Part shown: positions 9,141 through 18,097 of the stretch, in pieces | How positions within the stretch are numbered: the stretch's first letter is position 1 | Layout of the letters: each line of letters starts with the position of its first letter | Assembly: GCA_051880475.1 (NCBI GenBank) | Contig: JBJEOA010000004.1 | Coordinates: forward strand, 107,232 to 171,231 | DNA from: JAUUSJ01 sp051880475 | Lineage (GTDB): Bacteria > Bacillota > Clostridia > Lachnospirales > Lachnospiraceae | Direction of reading: 5' to 3' | DNA: 64,000 nt | Notes under the pieces: model-generated | What the model was told of the DNA's origin: nothing | The model's database searches: none | The model's input: only the letters and a program-made list of their open reading frames with translations | Translations under genes and position numbers: made by a program

Positions 9141-10082
9141 TCAATCTTCCAAATCGCCATCTCTCATCGCCTGTTGGTATGCTCTCCAGTCAATGACAGC
9201 CTCAACTGAGCGAATTGCCACTTCTATCATTTCCAAGTCTGGCTCTTTGGTCGTCAAGTTTTGCAGCATAAGTCCAGGTTTGCTCAAAATACATACCATT
9301 TTAGAATCGCTTTTTCCAGCTAATCGAATAAACTCATAGGAAACTCCCGCAATGACGGGGACAAGCAAAACTCGGCATAAAACTTTTAAAAAAATATTAT
9401 CTACCCGAATCCACATAAAAAATAAAATACTAATAAACATTACAATAAGCAAGAAGCTTGTGCCACATCTTTTATGAAGTCTCGAATATTTCTTTACATT
9501 TTCAGGAGTAAGCTCTTCCCCGCTCTCAAAACAATTAATCGTTTTATGTTCTGCACCGTGATACATAAAAACTCTCTTAATTTCTTCCATCTGAGAAATA
9601 AGTATAATATACGCTAAAAAAATAATAATTCGAATGACTCCCTCCACTAGCGCTAAGAGCATAGAAGAAGAAATCCATTTTTTTAAAAAGGATGAGAGAA
9701 AAAATGGCAAAATCATAAAAATAGCAATCGCCATTAAGATGGAGATACATACTGTGACTCCCATTAAGATATCTTCTGTTTTTCCGTCTGTCTTTTTCTC
9801 TAACCATTCTTCAAATTTTGAAGGTTTTTCTTCTTCCTCCTCAAAAAAGCTAGCAGAATAAGTTAAAGTTTTCATTCCGACAGTCATCGATTCCACAAAA
9901 CTTACAATGCCCCGGATAAACGGCAATGAAAAAATTTTATTTTTCTTTGTAGAACTCTCACAATTTTCTACACGAACTTCGATTTCCTTATTTGGCTTTC
10001 TCACAGCAATTGCATATTTGTCTTGATTTTTCATCATGACTCCTTCCATTACTGCCTGCCCACCAATACTCGTTCTTTTCAA
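9141..10082 (-). CDS. yqhQ: DUF1385 family membrane protein (YqhQ-like)
   Basis: This 313-residue protein begins with IGGQAVMEGVMMKN, the signature of the DUF1385 family. The middle has several hydrophobic segments (about 115-175 and 210-260) that should be membrane helices, and HGAEHKTINCFE is a conserved family motif. Function is unestablished. The gene is conserved beside prmC/prfA and rpmE in Clostridia, as here. Confidence 0.88.
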   Translation of the reverse strand: MKRTSIGGQAVMEGVMMKNQDKYAIAVRKPNKEIEVRVENCESSTKKNKIFSLPFIRGIVSFVESMTVGMKTLTYSASFFEEEEEKPSKFEEWLEKKTDGKTEDILMGVTVCISILMAIAIFMILPFFLSSFLKKWISSSMLLALVEGVIRIIIFLAYIILISQMEEIKRVFMYHGAEHKTINCFESGEELTPENVKKYSRLHKRCGTSFLLIVMFISILFFMWIRVDNIFLKVLCRVLLVPVIAGVSYEFIRLAGKSDSKMVCILSKPGLMLQNLTTKEPDLEMIEVAIRSVEAVIDWRAYQQAMRDGDLED

Positions 10083-10104
10083 TCACTCACCTCCAGACTG
10101 CGAC

Positions 10105-10150
10105 AAAAAGGGGATGTTCCCAGACAAAAGTCTGCATATGAAACATCCCC
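10105..10150 (-). terminator. Rho-independent terminator after rpmE
   Basis: On the minus strand GGGGATGTT and AACATCCCC pair around an inner CAGAC/GTCTG hairpin and are followed by TTTTT. It lies about 75 bases past the rpmE stop and just before the DUF1385 start, so it separates rho-rpmE from the DUF1385-prmC-prfA unit. Confidence 0.85.
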
Positions 10151-10225
10151 TCACTTTGAGAACTATTTGATTCTTCTAGCTTCTTCTCAGACAAAGAGGC
10201 CAAAAGCGTTCGCATCATCAGACGA

Positions 10226-10435
10226 TTATTTTGCCTGATTAATACCATATTTACGATTGAATTTATCAATACGACCACGAGCCTGAGCAGCTTTTTGCTG
10301 TCCTGTATAAAAAGAGTGACATTTGGAACAAATTTCCACATGGATATCTTTCTTTGTTGAACCAGTTACAAACTCGTTACCGCAGTTACAAACTACTTTT
10401 GCCTGATAATATTTTGGATGGATTCCTTCGCGCAT
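10226..10435 (-). CDS. rpmE: 50S ribosomal protein L31
   Basis: This 69-residue ribosomal protein starts at the ATG at 10433-10435 (MREGIHPKYY), preceded by AGAGGTGA; an upstream in-frame extension lacks a binding site. It is the zinc-type L31, with CNCG and CSKC cysteine pairs. Gram-positive bacteria often carry a second zinc-free L31 induced by zinc limitation; none is seen here. It lies downstream of rho, a common arrangement. Confidence 0.95.
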   Translation of the reverse strand: MREGIHPKYYQAKVVCNCGNEFVTGSTKKDIHVEICSKCHSFYTGQQKAAQARGRIDKFNRKYGINQAK

Positions 10436-10527
10436 TATTTTCACCTCTCTATATAGTAAATTATAATAATCTGTTTTTACACACTCATTCATTATAGCAC
10501 ACTAAATTTTATTGTGCAAGTTTTTTT

Positions 10528-12063
10528 TTAACGCCTTAAGAGAGATTTTTGAATTACCTGAATAAATTCCTTATTATTCTTTGTTTTTAAAAACAAATCT
10601 AAAATTTGTTCTAGGCTCTCCTCACTCCTGCTACCGGCAATTTCCTTATGAATTGCGTAGACAACTTCTTGTTCCTCCTTTGTAAGAAGAAGGTCATCTC
10701 TTCTTGTTCCGGATTTTTGAATATCCACAGCTGGAAAAATACGTTTCTCAGAAAGTTTTCTGTCAAGAACAAGCTCCATATTACCTGTTCCCTTAAATTC
10801 TTCAAAGACAACGTCATCCATCTTACTTCCCGTGTCGACTAAAGCCGTAGCTAAAATTGTGAGGCTTCCTCCCTCTCTCATATTTCTAGCTGCACCAAAA
10901 AACTTCTTAGGCATATGAAGAGCTGCCGGGTCAAGACCACCTGTCAGCGTTCTTCCGCTTGGCGGAACGGTTAAATTATAAGCTCTCGCTAACCTTGTAA
11001 TACTGTCAAGTAAGATAACAACATCCTCTCTATGTTCTACAAGTCTTTTTGCTCTCTCTAATACCATCTCAGAAACTCTTTTATGGTGCTCTGGCAATTC
11101 ATCAAATGTAGAATAAATAACCTCAACATTGCTGCCCTCGATAGACTCTCTAATATCGGTTACTTCCTCTGGTCTTTCATCAATTAATAGGACAATCAAG
11201 TGCATATCTTTATAAGAGCGACTAATACTTTTTGCAATCTGCTTTAATAAAGTTGTCTTTCCTGTTTTTGGCGGAGAAACTATCATTCCTCTTTGCCCTT
11301 TTCCAATCGGAGATAATAAGTCTACCATTCTCATGGGCACACTAGAATATTCTGTCTCTAATTTTATTCTCTCATTTGGAAAAATCGGGGTTAAATCTTC
11401 AAAACTCTTTCTTTTTTGTGCATCAACTGGCCTATGTCCATTAACAGAGGAGACAAACAAAAGGGCACTAAATTTCTCTGCCTGTGTCTTAATTCTTGTA
11501 TTGCCGCATAAAATATCACCTGTCTTTAGATTAAATCTGCGAATTTGTGCTGGTGATACATAGACATCATTTTCTCCTGGCAAATAATTGGCACATCGAA
11601 TAAAACCATATCCATCTGGCATAACTTCTAAAATTCCATTTGCCATCTCTCCACTGTCTAGGCTTGAAATATCATTTAAATTTATATTAGCAATACTCTG
11701 CGAAACATTATTATTAGAAGAGGGAGTTTTCTTCTCCACAGAGTCTGATGTATTATTTGCCGTATATGAAGTATTGCGAAGATTACTCGTATACATTCCA
11801 CTATTTTTTAATTTTCCCTCTTCATTTTTCTCTTCTTTCTTTATAATTTTTTTTTCTTCTAATTCTTCTGTCTTTTTTTCAATTGGTTTAATCATTGTTT
11901 TTTGTTTTTTTTCATCCTTTTCTCTTTTTTCCGTCTTGGAATCACCTAAATTTTTTTCAAGCAATTCTATCAGTTCTTTTTTCTTTAATGTGCTAATCCC
12001 CTTTAGTCCATTTTCTTTCGCTACTGCTCTTAGTTCTATAAGGGACATTGTTTTTAAATCCAT
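10528..12063 (-). CDS. rho: Transcription termination factor Rho
   Basis: This hexameric RNA-dependent ATPase (511 residues) ends transcription. The start is the ATG at 12061-12063 (MDLKTMSLIELRAVAK), preceded by AAGGGGG; a 7-residue upstream extension is less likely. Domains: N-terminal Rho-N helix bundle (1-45), a lysine/glutamate then serine/asparagine-rich insert (about 46-135) not found in E. coli Rho, a cold-shock RNA-binding fold (about 145-215), and an ATPase with SPPKTGKTTL Walker A, LLIDERPEEV Walker B, and the Q-loop/R-loop region. Charged or disordered N-terminal inserts are known in some Clostridia and Actinobacteria Rho proteins and may add RNA contacts. Confidence 0.95.
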   Translation of the reverse strand: MDLKTMSLIELRAVAKENGLKGISTLKKKELIELLEKNLGDSKTEKREKDEKKQKTMIKPIEKKTEELEEKKIIKKEEKNEEGKLKNSGMYTSNLRNTSYTANNTSDSVEKKTPSSNNNVSQSIANINLNDISSLDSGEMANGILEVMPDGYGFIRCANYLPGENDVYVSPAQIRRFNLKTGDILCGNTRIKTQAEKFSALLFVSSVNGHRPVDAQKRKSFEDLTPIFPNERIKLETEYSSVPMRMVDLLSPIGKGQRGMIVSPPKTGKTTLLKQIAKSISRSYKDMHLIVLLIDERPEEVTDIRESIEGSNVEVIYSTFDELPEHHKRVSEMVLERAKRLVEHREDVVILLDSITRLARAYNLTVPPSGRTLTGGLDPAALHMPKKFFGAARNMREGGSLTILATALVDTGSKMDDVVFEEFKGTGNMELVLDRKLSEKRIFPAVDIQKSGTRRDDLLLTKEEQEVVYAIHKEIAGSRSEESLEQILDLFLKTKNNKEFIQVIQKSLLRR

Positions 12064-12431
12064 AGGGTACCCCCTTTTGTTCATTTTTATCTTGATTTTC
12101 TTTTTTGTTTTTAGAATTAAAACAGTCGAAACATCTATTACCTATCCTAGAGTTAAGAAATTTGAACAAGACATCTTAGAATTATCCTTCAAGAATTTTT
12201 CCACCTCACCTTTTTTGTATCAGTATACTATCTACATGGATGAGGTGTCCCATCTACATAGACACAATACCACAGATAAAAAGAGATTTCAAGTTTTTTC
12301 TCTTTCTTCTTGATGTAAATTTAACAAAAATATATTTTGTCTGCTTGCTATCTATTTTTGAAAATGTTATGATAGGAGAGGTTAAAATATTGTTAAAACA
12401 AAATAAGTAAAATAGAAAGGTTTGAGAGAAA
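12064..12431. other. Divergent intergenic region, rho / malic enzyme
   Basis: This 368-base AT-rich gap contains the ribosome binding site of rho at the left, a plausible malic enzyme promoter at 12345-12373, and GAAAGG before the malic enzyme start at the right. A short CACCTCACC/GATGAGGTG complementary pair sits near 12205-12247. No supported gene is present. Confidence 0.55.
12345..12373 (+). promoter_or_regulatory. Probable sigma-A promoter for malic enzyme
   Basis: TTGCTA (12345-12350), a 17-base spacer and TATGAT (12368-12373) lie about 58 bases before the malic enzyme start codon. Each hexamer departs from consensus, so the call is moderate. Confidence 0.45.
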
Positions 12432-13583
12432 ATGACAACATTAGAAAAAGCATTAAAGTTGCATGAAGAATGGAATGGAAAAATAGAGACAACTGCAAAA
12501 TGTCATGTTGCTTCTAGAGAAGATTTAGCACTCGCTTATACACCAGGTGTCGCAGAGCCATGTAAAGTTATTGCAAAAAACCCAAAAGAAGCTTATCGCT
12601 ACACAATGAAATCCAATACTATCGCCGTTGTATCTGACGGAAGTGCTGTTCTTGGACTTGGAAATATCGGTGCTCTTGCGGCAATGCCTGTTATGGAAGG
12701 AAAGGCTGTCTTATTTAAAGAGTTTGGAAACGTAAATGCAGTTCCAATTTGTCTTGACACACAAGATACGAAGGAAATTATTGATACTGTTGTTCGCATC
12801 GCTCCAGCTTTTGGTGGAATCAATCTAGAGGATATTTCAGCACCTCGCTGTTTCGAGATAGAAGAAGAATTAAAGAAGCGTCTTGATATTCCAGTATTTC
12901 ATGATGATCAGCACGGAACTGCTATCGTCGTCTTAGCTGGTATTATTAACTCCTTAAAGGTGACTGGCAAGAAAAAGGAAGACTGTAAAGTTGTCGTAAA
13001 CGGTGCTGGTTCCGCTGGTATTGCCATCTCTAAAATGATTTTAAACTATGGTTTTAAGGATTTAACACTCTGTGACCGTTTTGGTATTATTAATAGCGAA
13101 TATCCTAATATGAACTGGATGCAAAAAGAAATGTTAAAAGTAACAAATCTATCCAATGTTTCTGGTACTTTAGCCGATGCCATGAAAGGTGCTGATATTT
13201 TTGTCGGCGTATCTGCCCCTGGCATTGTCTCAAAAGAGATGGTTGCTTCCATGAATAAAGATGCTATTTTATTTACTATGGCAAATCCAGTACCAGAAAT
13301 TATGCCAGATTTAGCAAAAGAAGCTGGAGCAAGAGTAATCGGAACTGGTCGTTCTGATTTCCCAAATCAGATTAATAATGTTGTTGCTTTCCCTGGTATT
13401 TTCAAAGGTGCATTAGAGGGTGGAGCAAAGCAAATTACAGAAGATATGAAATTGGCAGCTGCCCTCGCCATCGCAGGACTTGTGCCAGATGAAGAATTAT
13501 CCGATGTAAATATTATGCCAGAGGCCTTCGACCCACGAGTTGCAGATGTCGTGAGTAAGGCAGTCATGGCTCATATCGAATAA
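12432..13583 (+). CDS. NAD(P)-dependent malic enzyme
   Basis: This 383-residue enzyme oxidatively decarboxylates malate to pyruvate and CO2. It has the family segments YTPGVAEPCK (near 38-47), DGSAVLGLGNIG (near 68-79) and FHDDQHGTAI (near 156-165), with metal-binding acidic residues, and a Rossmann nucleotide site VNGAGSAGIA (near 190-199). The short single-domain length matches the bacterial YtsJ-type enzymes without a phosphotransacetylase domain. Three bases separate it from the next gene, a radical SAM protein, so they are probably cotranscribed. Confidence 0.93.
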   Translation: MTTLEKALKLHEEWNGKIETTAKCHVASREDLALAYTPGVAEPCKVIAKNPKEAYRYTMKSNTIAVVSDGSAVLGLGNIGALAAMPVMEGKAVLFKEFGNVNAVPICLDTQDTKEIIDTVVRIAPAFGGINLEDISAPRCFEIEEELKKRLDIPVFHDDQHGTAIVVLAGIINSLKVTGKKKEDCKVVVNGAGSAGIAISKMILNYGFKDLTLCDRFGIINSEYPNMNWMQKEMLKVTNLSNVSGTLADAMKGADIFVGVSAPGIVSKEMVASMNKDAILFTMANPVPEIMPDLAKEAGARVIGTGRSDFPNQINNVVAFPGIFKGALEGGAKQITEDMKLAAALAIAGLVPDEELSDVNIMPEAFDPRVADVVSKAVMAHIE

Positions 13584-13586
13584 TAA

Positions 13587-14507
13587 ATGGAAGCAAGATA
13601 CTATACTTTTTCTCAATTTTTAAAAGAAAAGTTTGGAGAAAAAGTTTATAAATTATCATTAGATGGCGGTTTTACTTGTCCAAATAGAGACGGCAAAATC
13701 GGCTATGGCGGTTGTATTTTTTGCAGTGCAGGAGGCTCAGGGGATTTTTGCCCCTCCGCCTCCCTACCTTTGTCTACGCAAATCGAAGAGGCAAAATTGC
13801 GTATTTCTACCAAATATAAAGGAGATAAGTTTATTGCCTATTTCCAAGCTTTTACAAATACTTACGGTCCAATTGAAAAAATGAAAAACCTGTTTTGGGA
13901 GACTATTTTAAGAGACGATATTATAGCACTCGATATTGCCACGAGACCTGACTGTCTCCCCAAGGAAGTTATTTTACTCTTATCCAAATTAAACAAAGTA
14001 AAGCCTGTTTTTTTGGAACTTGGATTCCAGTCTATGCATGAAAAGACTGCGACTTGGATGAGAAGAGGATATTGTACCTCTGTATTTTCTGATGCCGTTT
14101 ATGCCTTGCAGGAACATTCCATTCCCGTCATTGCGCACCTTATTTTAGGACTTCCGACAGAGTCAAAGGAAATGGCAATCCAAACTGTAGATTATGTCAA
14201 CTCTCTTCCTATCGCTGGAGTAAAATTTACAATGCTTCATATATTAAAAAATACAGACCTTGGTCGATTATACGAAGAAAACGCTTTCCCTCTATTATCT
14301 ATGGAAGAATATATCGATTGGCTTATTTGCTGTATAGAACATTTAAGAAAAGATATTGTCGTTCACCGTATCACTGGAGATGGAAAGCGAGATGAGCTTA
14401 TCGCCCCTGCTTGGACTTTGCAAAAACGTTTTGTTTTAAACAGTATTACAAAAGAAATGAAAGCAAGAGATAGCTTTCAAGGAAAGGAGTATCATAATGG
14501 CATCTGA
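13587..14507 (+). CDS. TIGR01212 family radical SAM protein (YhcC-like)
   Basis: This 306-residue protein has the characteristic N terminus with GGFTCPNRDG and GGCIFC, giving an iron-sulfur cysteine cluster, and later KPVFLELGFQS and AHLILGLPTE, conserved in the YhcC/Elp3-like radical SAM group. The biochemical role of the family is not settled. The gene follows the malic enzyme directly and overlaps the DUF4364 gene by 11 bases. Confidence 0.85.
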   Translation: MEARYYTFSQFLKEKFGEKVYKLSLDGGFTCPNRDGKIGYGGCIFCSAGGSGDFCPSASLPLSTQIEEAKLRISTKYKGDKFIAYFQAFTNTYGPIEKMKNLFWETILRDDIIALDIATRPDCLPKEVILLLSKLNKVKPVFLELGFQSMHEKTATWMRRGYCTSVFSDAVYALQEHSIPVIAHLILGLPTESKEMAIQTVDYVNSLPIAGVKFTMLHILKNTDLGRLYEENAFPLLSMEEYIDWLICCIEHLRKDIVVHRITGDGKRDELIAPAWTLQKRFVLNSITKEMKARDSFQGKEYHNGI

Positions 14508-15051
14508 TTCTCTCACTCTATATAAATTAATTATTTTATATATGCTAGATAAACTGGAGTTTCCACTCACACACTCCCAAATTTCTGATTTTATTTTGGG
14601 AAAGGAATATACAAATTATTTCACTATGCAAAAAGCATTGCATGATTTAGATGAGACAAAGCTTGTTGAGCCAAAACAAGTTAGAAATTCTACTTTTTTT
14701 TATATTACAGACTGCGGTCGCGAGACAATTTCTATGTTTAAAAATAAAATTCCCTCTGCGATTCTCACAGATATTCACGAATTTTTCCGTGAAAAAAAAT
14801 ATCAATTAAAAAACGAGGTACAAACATTGGCAGACTATTATCCAACTCAAAATCACGAATATATGGTGCATTGCTATGTAAAAGAAAAAGCTTCTACTTT
14901 ATTAGAATTAAAACTAAATGTCACTTCCAAAGATCAAGCTATTACTATTTGTGACGGTTGGAAGCAAAATAGTTCTGAAGTATATGATTATCTTGTAAAA
15001 AAACTAATGTTTCCCCCTCAAAAAGGCGAAAAAAAAGCAGAGGAAGAGTAG
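14497..15051 (+). CDS. DUF4364 family protein
   Basis: This 184-residue protein starts inside the previous gene after AAGGAG. Its N-terminal 70 residues read as a winged helix (LYKLIILYMLDKL, then LTHSQISDFIL), and the family is common in Clostridia as a putative PadR-like transcriptional regulator. The C-terminal half is charged and unassigned. No target is evident. It converges on ysxC with only two bases between the stops. Confidence 0.78.
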   Translation: MASDSLTLYKLIILYMLDKLEFPLTHSQISDFILGKEYTNYFTMQKALHDLDETKLVEPKQVRNSTFFYITDCGRETISMFKNKIPSAILTDIHEFFREKKYQLKNEVQTLADYYPTQNHEYMVHCYVKEKASTLLELKLNVTSKDQAITICDGWKQNSSEVYDYLVKKLMFPPQKGEKKAEEE

Positions 15052-15053
15052 CT

Positions 15054-15656
15054 TTACTCTTCCTCTGTTTCAAGTACATATTTTTCTAATAATTCCCAGA
15101 TTTCATCTCTTCCCTGTTTTGTAATCGCAGAATATGGAATGATTGGTGTATTCTCAACTACGTTTAATCCCTGTCTCAACATTTTTATATGCTTTGCCAC
15201 TTGACTTTTCTTAATTTTATCTAATTTTGTGGCAATAATAGTAGGATAAAAACCATGATTTACAATCCAATCATACATAAGCTTATCATTTGCCGATGGC
15301 TCATGACGAATATCCACAAGCAGAAAAACTAATCTTAATTGTTTTGACTGATGAAGATAATCTTCAATTAATTTTCCCCATTTTTCACTGATTGTTTTCG
15401 ATACTTTAGCATATCCATATCCTGGTAAATCTACAAAATAAATTTCTTCATTAATATTATAATAATTAATAGTCTGCGTTTTACCTGGCTGAGCCGAAGT
15501 TCTAGCATAAGACTTTCTATTCATCAAACCATTGATGAGGGAAGATTTTCCCACATTAGACTTTCCAGCAAATGCCACTTCTGGCAACTTATTTTCTGGA
15601 AGCTTACTCGTAATTCCACAGACAGTCTCCAAATTTATTGTTTTTATTGTATGCAT
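15054..15656 (-). CDS. ysxC: Ribosome biogenesis GTPase YsxC/EngB
   Basis: This 200-residue GTPase acts in 50S subunit assembly. G1 is GKSNVGKSS (near 31-39), G3 is DLPGYG (near 76-81) and G4 is TKLDK (near 144-148). It overlaps the end of lon by 13 bases, so it is translationally coupled to it, an order conserved in Firmicutes. Confidence 0.94.
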   Translation of the reverse strand: MHTIKTINLETVCGITSKLPENKLPEVAFAGKSNVGKSSLINGLMNRKSYARTSAQPGKTQTINYYNINEEIYFVDLPGYGYAKVSKTISEKWGKLIEDYLHQSKQLRLVFLLVDIRHEPSANDKLMYDWIVNHGFYPTIIATKLDKIKKSQVAKHIKMLRQGLNVVENTPIIPYSAITKQGRDEIWELLEKYVLETEEE

Positions 15657-17962
15657 ACAAAAGCCCTTTCTATTACTTCTTCCATTGTTCTAACATAAGT
15701 AATTTTAATTCCTTCTTTAATCTCATCATCTAAATCTTCGATATTTCTCTTATTTTGTACCGGAACAAGCACTTCCTGCACACCAGCCATCTTAGCTGCC
15801 AATACTTTCTCTCTAAGTCCCCCGATTGGAAGAACTTTTCCGCGAAGGGTAATCTCTCCTGTCATAGCGATATCCCCTCTAATTGGCTTTTGTAAAATAG
15901 CCGATAACATAGCTGTTGCCATTGTAATACCAGCAGATGGTCCATCCTTTGGCACAGCTCCTTCCGGAATATGGATATGAATATCATGATTTTCAAAAAA
16001 TTCAGGTAAAATTCCATATTTTCCCCCGATAGAACGAATATAACTAATTCCCGCATGGGCAGATTCTTTCATAATATCTCCAAGCGAACCTGTAAGCTCG
16101 AATTTTCCTTTTCCAGGCATAGTATTTACTTCAATACTTAAAATTGCTCCTCCCACACTAGTCCATGCAAGTCCTTTTACAATTCCAGTCTCGTCCGATA
16201 AGTCTATTGAGTCCTCCCCATATGGTTCTAGTCCAAGAATTTCCTTTACTGCATTTTTATCTATAATAAGCTCTTCCTCTTGCTTATTCTCAAAAATCTT
16301 TCTGGCAAGTTTTCTGCATACTTCCCCAATTCTTCTCTCAAGATTTCGAACTCCCGCCTCTTTTGTATAATTTCTAATTACCTCATATATAGCATCATCT
16401 GTAAATACAATTTTTTCCTTAGAAATTCCATTTTTTTCCTTTTGTTTTTCAATCAAATACTGAACAGCAATATGAAACTTCTCATTTTCCGTATAACTAC
16501 TCACCTCAATTAACTCCATACGATCTAAAAGAGGTTTTGGAATCGTAGTCGCATCATTTGCAGTTGCGATAAATAATACTTCACTAAGGTCAATTGGAAG
16601 TTCCGCATAATGGTCTCTAAAGGCAATATTTTGCTCCCCATCTAATACTTCTAACATGGCAGAAGCCGGGTCTCCCTTATAATCACTACTCATTTTATCA
16701 ATTTCATCTAATAAAATAAGTGGATTTTTTACTTTTACTTGCTTAATCGCCTCCACAATCCTTCCAGGCATTGCCCCAATATAAGTTTTTCTGTGACCAC
16801 GAATTTCTGCCTCATCTCTAATTCCTCCAAGAGAAATTCTCGCATATTTTTTATTCAAAGCTTTTGCAACGGACTGAGCAATTGATGTTTTTCCAGTACC
16901 TGGAGGACCAACAAGACATAAAATCGGAGCATCTGCTTTTTTCGTCATACTACGGACAACCAAATACTCAATGATTCTCTCTTTTACCTTTTTTAATCCA
17001 TAATGCTCTGCCTCCAAAATAGAAATCGCCTTTTTCATATCTTTATTATCTCTCGATGCTCTATTCCACGGCATATCCAAGACAAATTCAATATACTCTC
17101 GAATTACATTGCTCTCTCCAGTTGTGTTTGGCGTAATCTTAAATCTCTTAATCTCTTTATCTAATTTATCGAGTACTTCCTTAGGAGCCTTTAATTTTGC
17201 TGCACGTTCTCTCATATCATCTGCCTCGTCAGCAATATTTTCCTCGCCAAGTTCAGCTCGAATCGCTTTTATCTGCTCTCTTAAAATATAATCCCTCTGA
17301 TTTTTGTCAATCGCAGCTTTTACTTTTTGTTGAATTTCTCTTTGGATTTTGAAAATCTCAATTCCCTTCTTCATAATAACCAATAATTTTTCACAGCGCA
17401 AGGTGATGTCTATCTCCTCTAACACTTCCTGCTTTTCCTCCAATTTAAAAGGCAAATTAGAGGCAATCTTATCGATTAATACTTTCAGTTTATTGGTCGA
17501 CATCATATCTTCAAATAATTCATCACTCATATGTAAATTATCTTTTACATACAATTCCAACACGTCTCTCACAGTTTTAATAAGTGCTTCTTCCTCTAGT
17601 GAATCGACATCCTTAGTCTCCTCAAGCGACAAAATTTCTCCTCGGAAAGAAGGTTCCGTCTCATACATCTCCTGTAAAGAACCTCTACTCCTTCCCTCCG
17701 CCAAGACACGAATAACTCCTTTTGGCATTTTCACGATTTGCTTAATCAATGCAATGGTTCCAATTTGGTATAAATCTTTTTCCGTTGGATTTTCTATCTC
17801 AGCATTTCTTTGAGAAACTAAAAAAATTTCTTGACTATTGCTCATCGCCTCTTCTAAAGCGATAATCGACTTTTTCCTCGAAACATCAAAATATATTATG
17901 GTATAAGGAAATACGGTTTTTCCTCGTAACGCCAGTATCGGCATTGTCCTTGTATACTCCAT
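15644..17962 (-). CDS. lon: ATP-dependent protease La (Lon)
   Basis: This 772-residue AAA+ serine protease degrades misfolded and regulatory proteins. The start is the ATG at 17960-17962 (MEYTRTMPIL) after GAGAGG; an upstream GTG overlaps that binding site. Domains: LON substrate-binding domain (about 1-200), helical linker, AAA+ module with GPPGTGKT and LLDEIDK, and the S16 protease domain with the catalytic serine in PKDGPSAGIT and lysine in GGLREKVLAA. It is followed by ysxC and preceded by clpX. Confidence 0.95.
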   Translation of the reverse strand: MEYTRTMPILALRGKTVFPYTIIYFDVSRKKSIIALEEAMSNSQEIFLVSQRNAEIENPTEKDLYQIGTIALIKQIVKMPKGVIRVLAEGRSRGSLQEMYETEPSFRGEILSLEETKDVDSLEEEALIKTVRDVLELYVKDNLHMSDELFEDMMSTNKLKVLIDKIASNLPFKLEEKQEVLEEIDITLRCEKLLVIMKKGIEIFKIQREIQQKVKAAIDKNQRDYILREQIKAIRAELGEENIADEADDMRERAAKLKAPKEVLDKLDKEIKRFKITPNTTGESNVIREYIEFVLDMPWNRASRDNKDMKKAISILEAEHYGLKKVKERIIEYLVVRSMTKKADAPILCLVGPPGTGKTSIAQSVAKALNKKYARISLGGIRDEAEIRGHRKTYIGAMPGRIVEAIKQVKVKNPLILLDEIDKMSSDYKGDPASAMLEVLDGEQNIAFRDHYAELPIDLSEVLFIATANDATTIPKPLLDRMELIEVSSYTENEKFHIAVQYLIEKQKEKNGISKEKIVFTDDAIYEVIRNYTKEAGVRNLERRIGEVCRKLARKIFENKQEEELIIDKNAVKEILGLEPYGEDSIDLSDETGIVKGLAWTSVGGAILSIEVNTMPGKGKFELTGSLGDIMKESAHAGISYIRSIGGKYGILPEFFENHDIHIHIPEGAVPKDGPSAGITMATAMLSAILQKPIRGDIAMTGEITLRGKVLPIGGLREKVLAAKMAGVQEVLVPVQNKRNIEDLDDEIKEGIKITYVRTMEEVIERAFVCIQ

Positions 17963-18011
17963 TTTATTTCCTCTCACTTTCTATACTAAACTTTTATATC
18001 TGGATTACAGA

Positions 18012-18084
18012 CATTTATGCATAATCACTATATTTGTTTAATGATTATGCATAAATGGCTTACCCAATTTCCATTGAGTAAGCC
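18012..18084. repeat. Two adjacent hairpins between clpX and lon
   Basis: A 16-bp perfect inverted repeat (18012-18027 with 18042-18057, CATTTATGCATAATCA) abuts a second one (18057-18068 with 18073-18084, GGCTTAC..., 11 of 12 paired, four-base loop). They sit just after the clpX stop. The second has a T-rich stretch only on the plus side, so on the clpX strand this is not a classical terminator; it could act as an attenuator, processing site or mRNA stabiliser. Confidence 0.6.
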
Positions 18085-18097
18085 TAATATATTTTTC

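Noticed and set aside
11588..12313. Long plus-strand open frame opposite the rho N-terminal region
   Set aside because: It is a shadow of the repetitive Lys/Glu-rich rho codons, has no ribosome binding site and gives a low-complexity Ser/Phe-rich translation.
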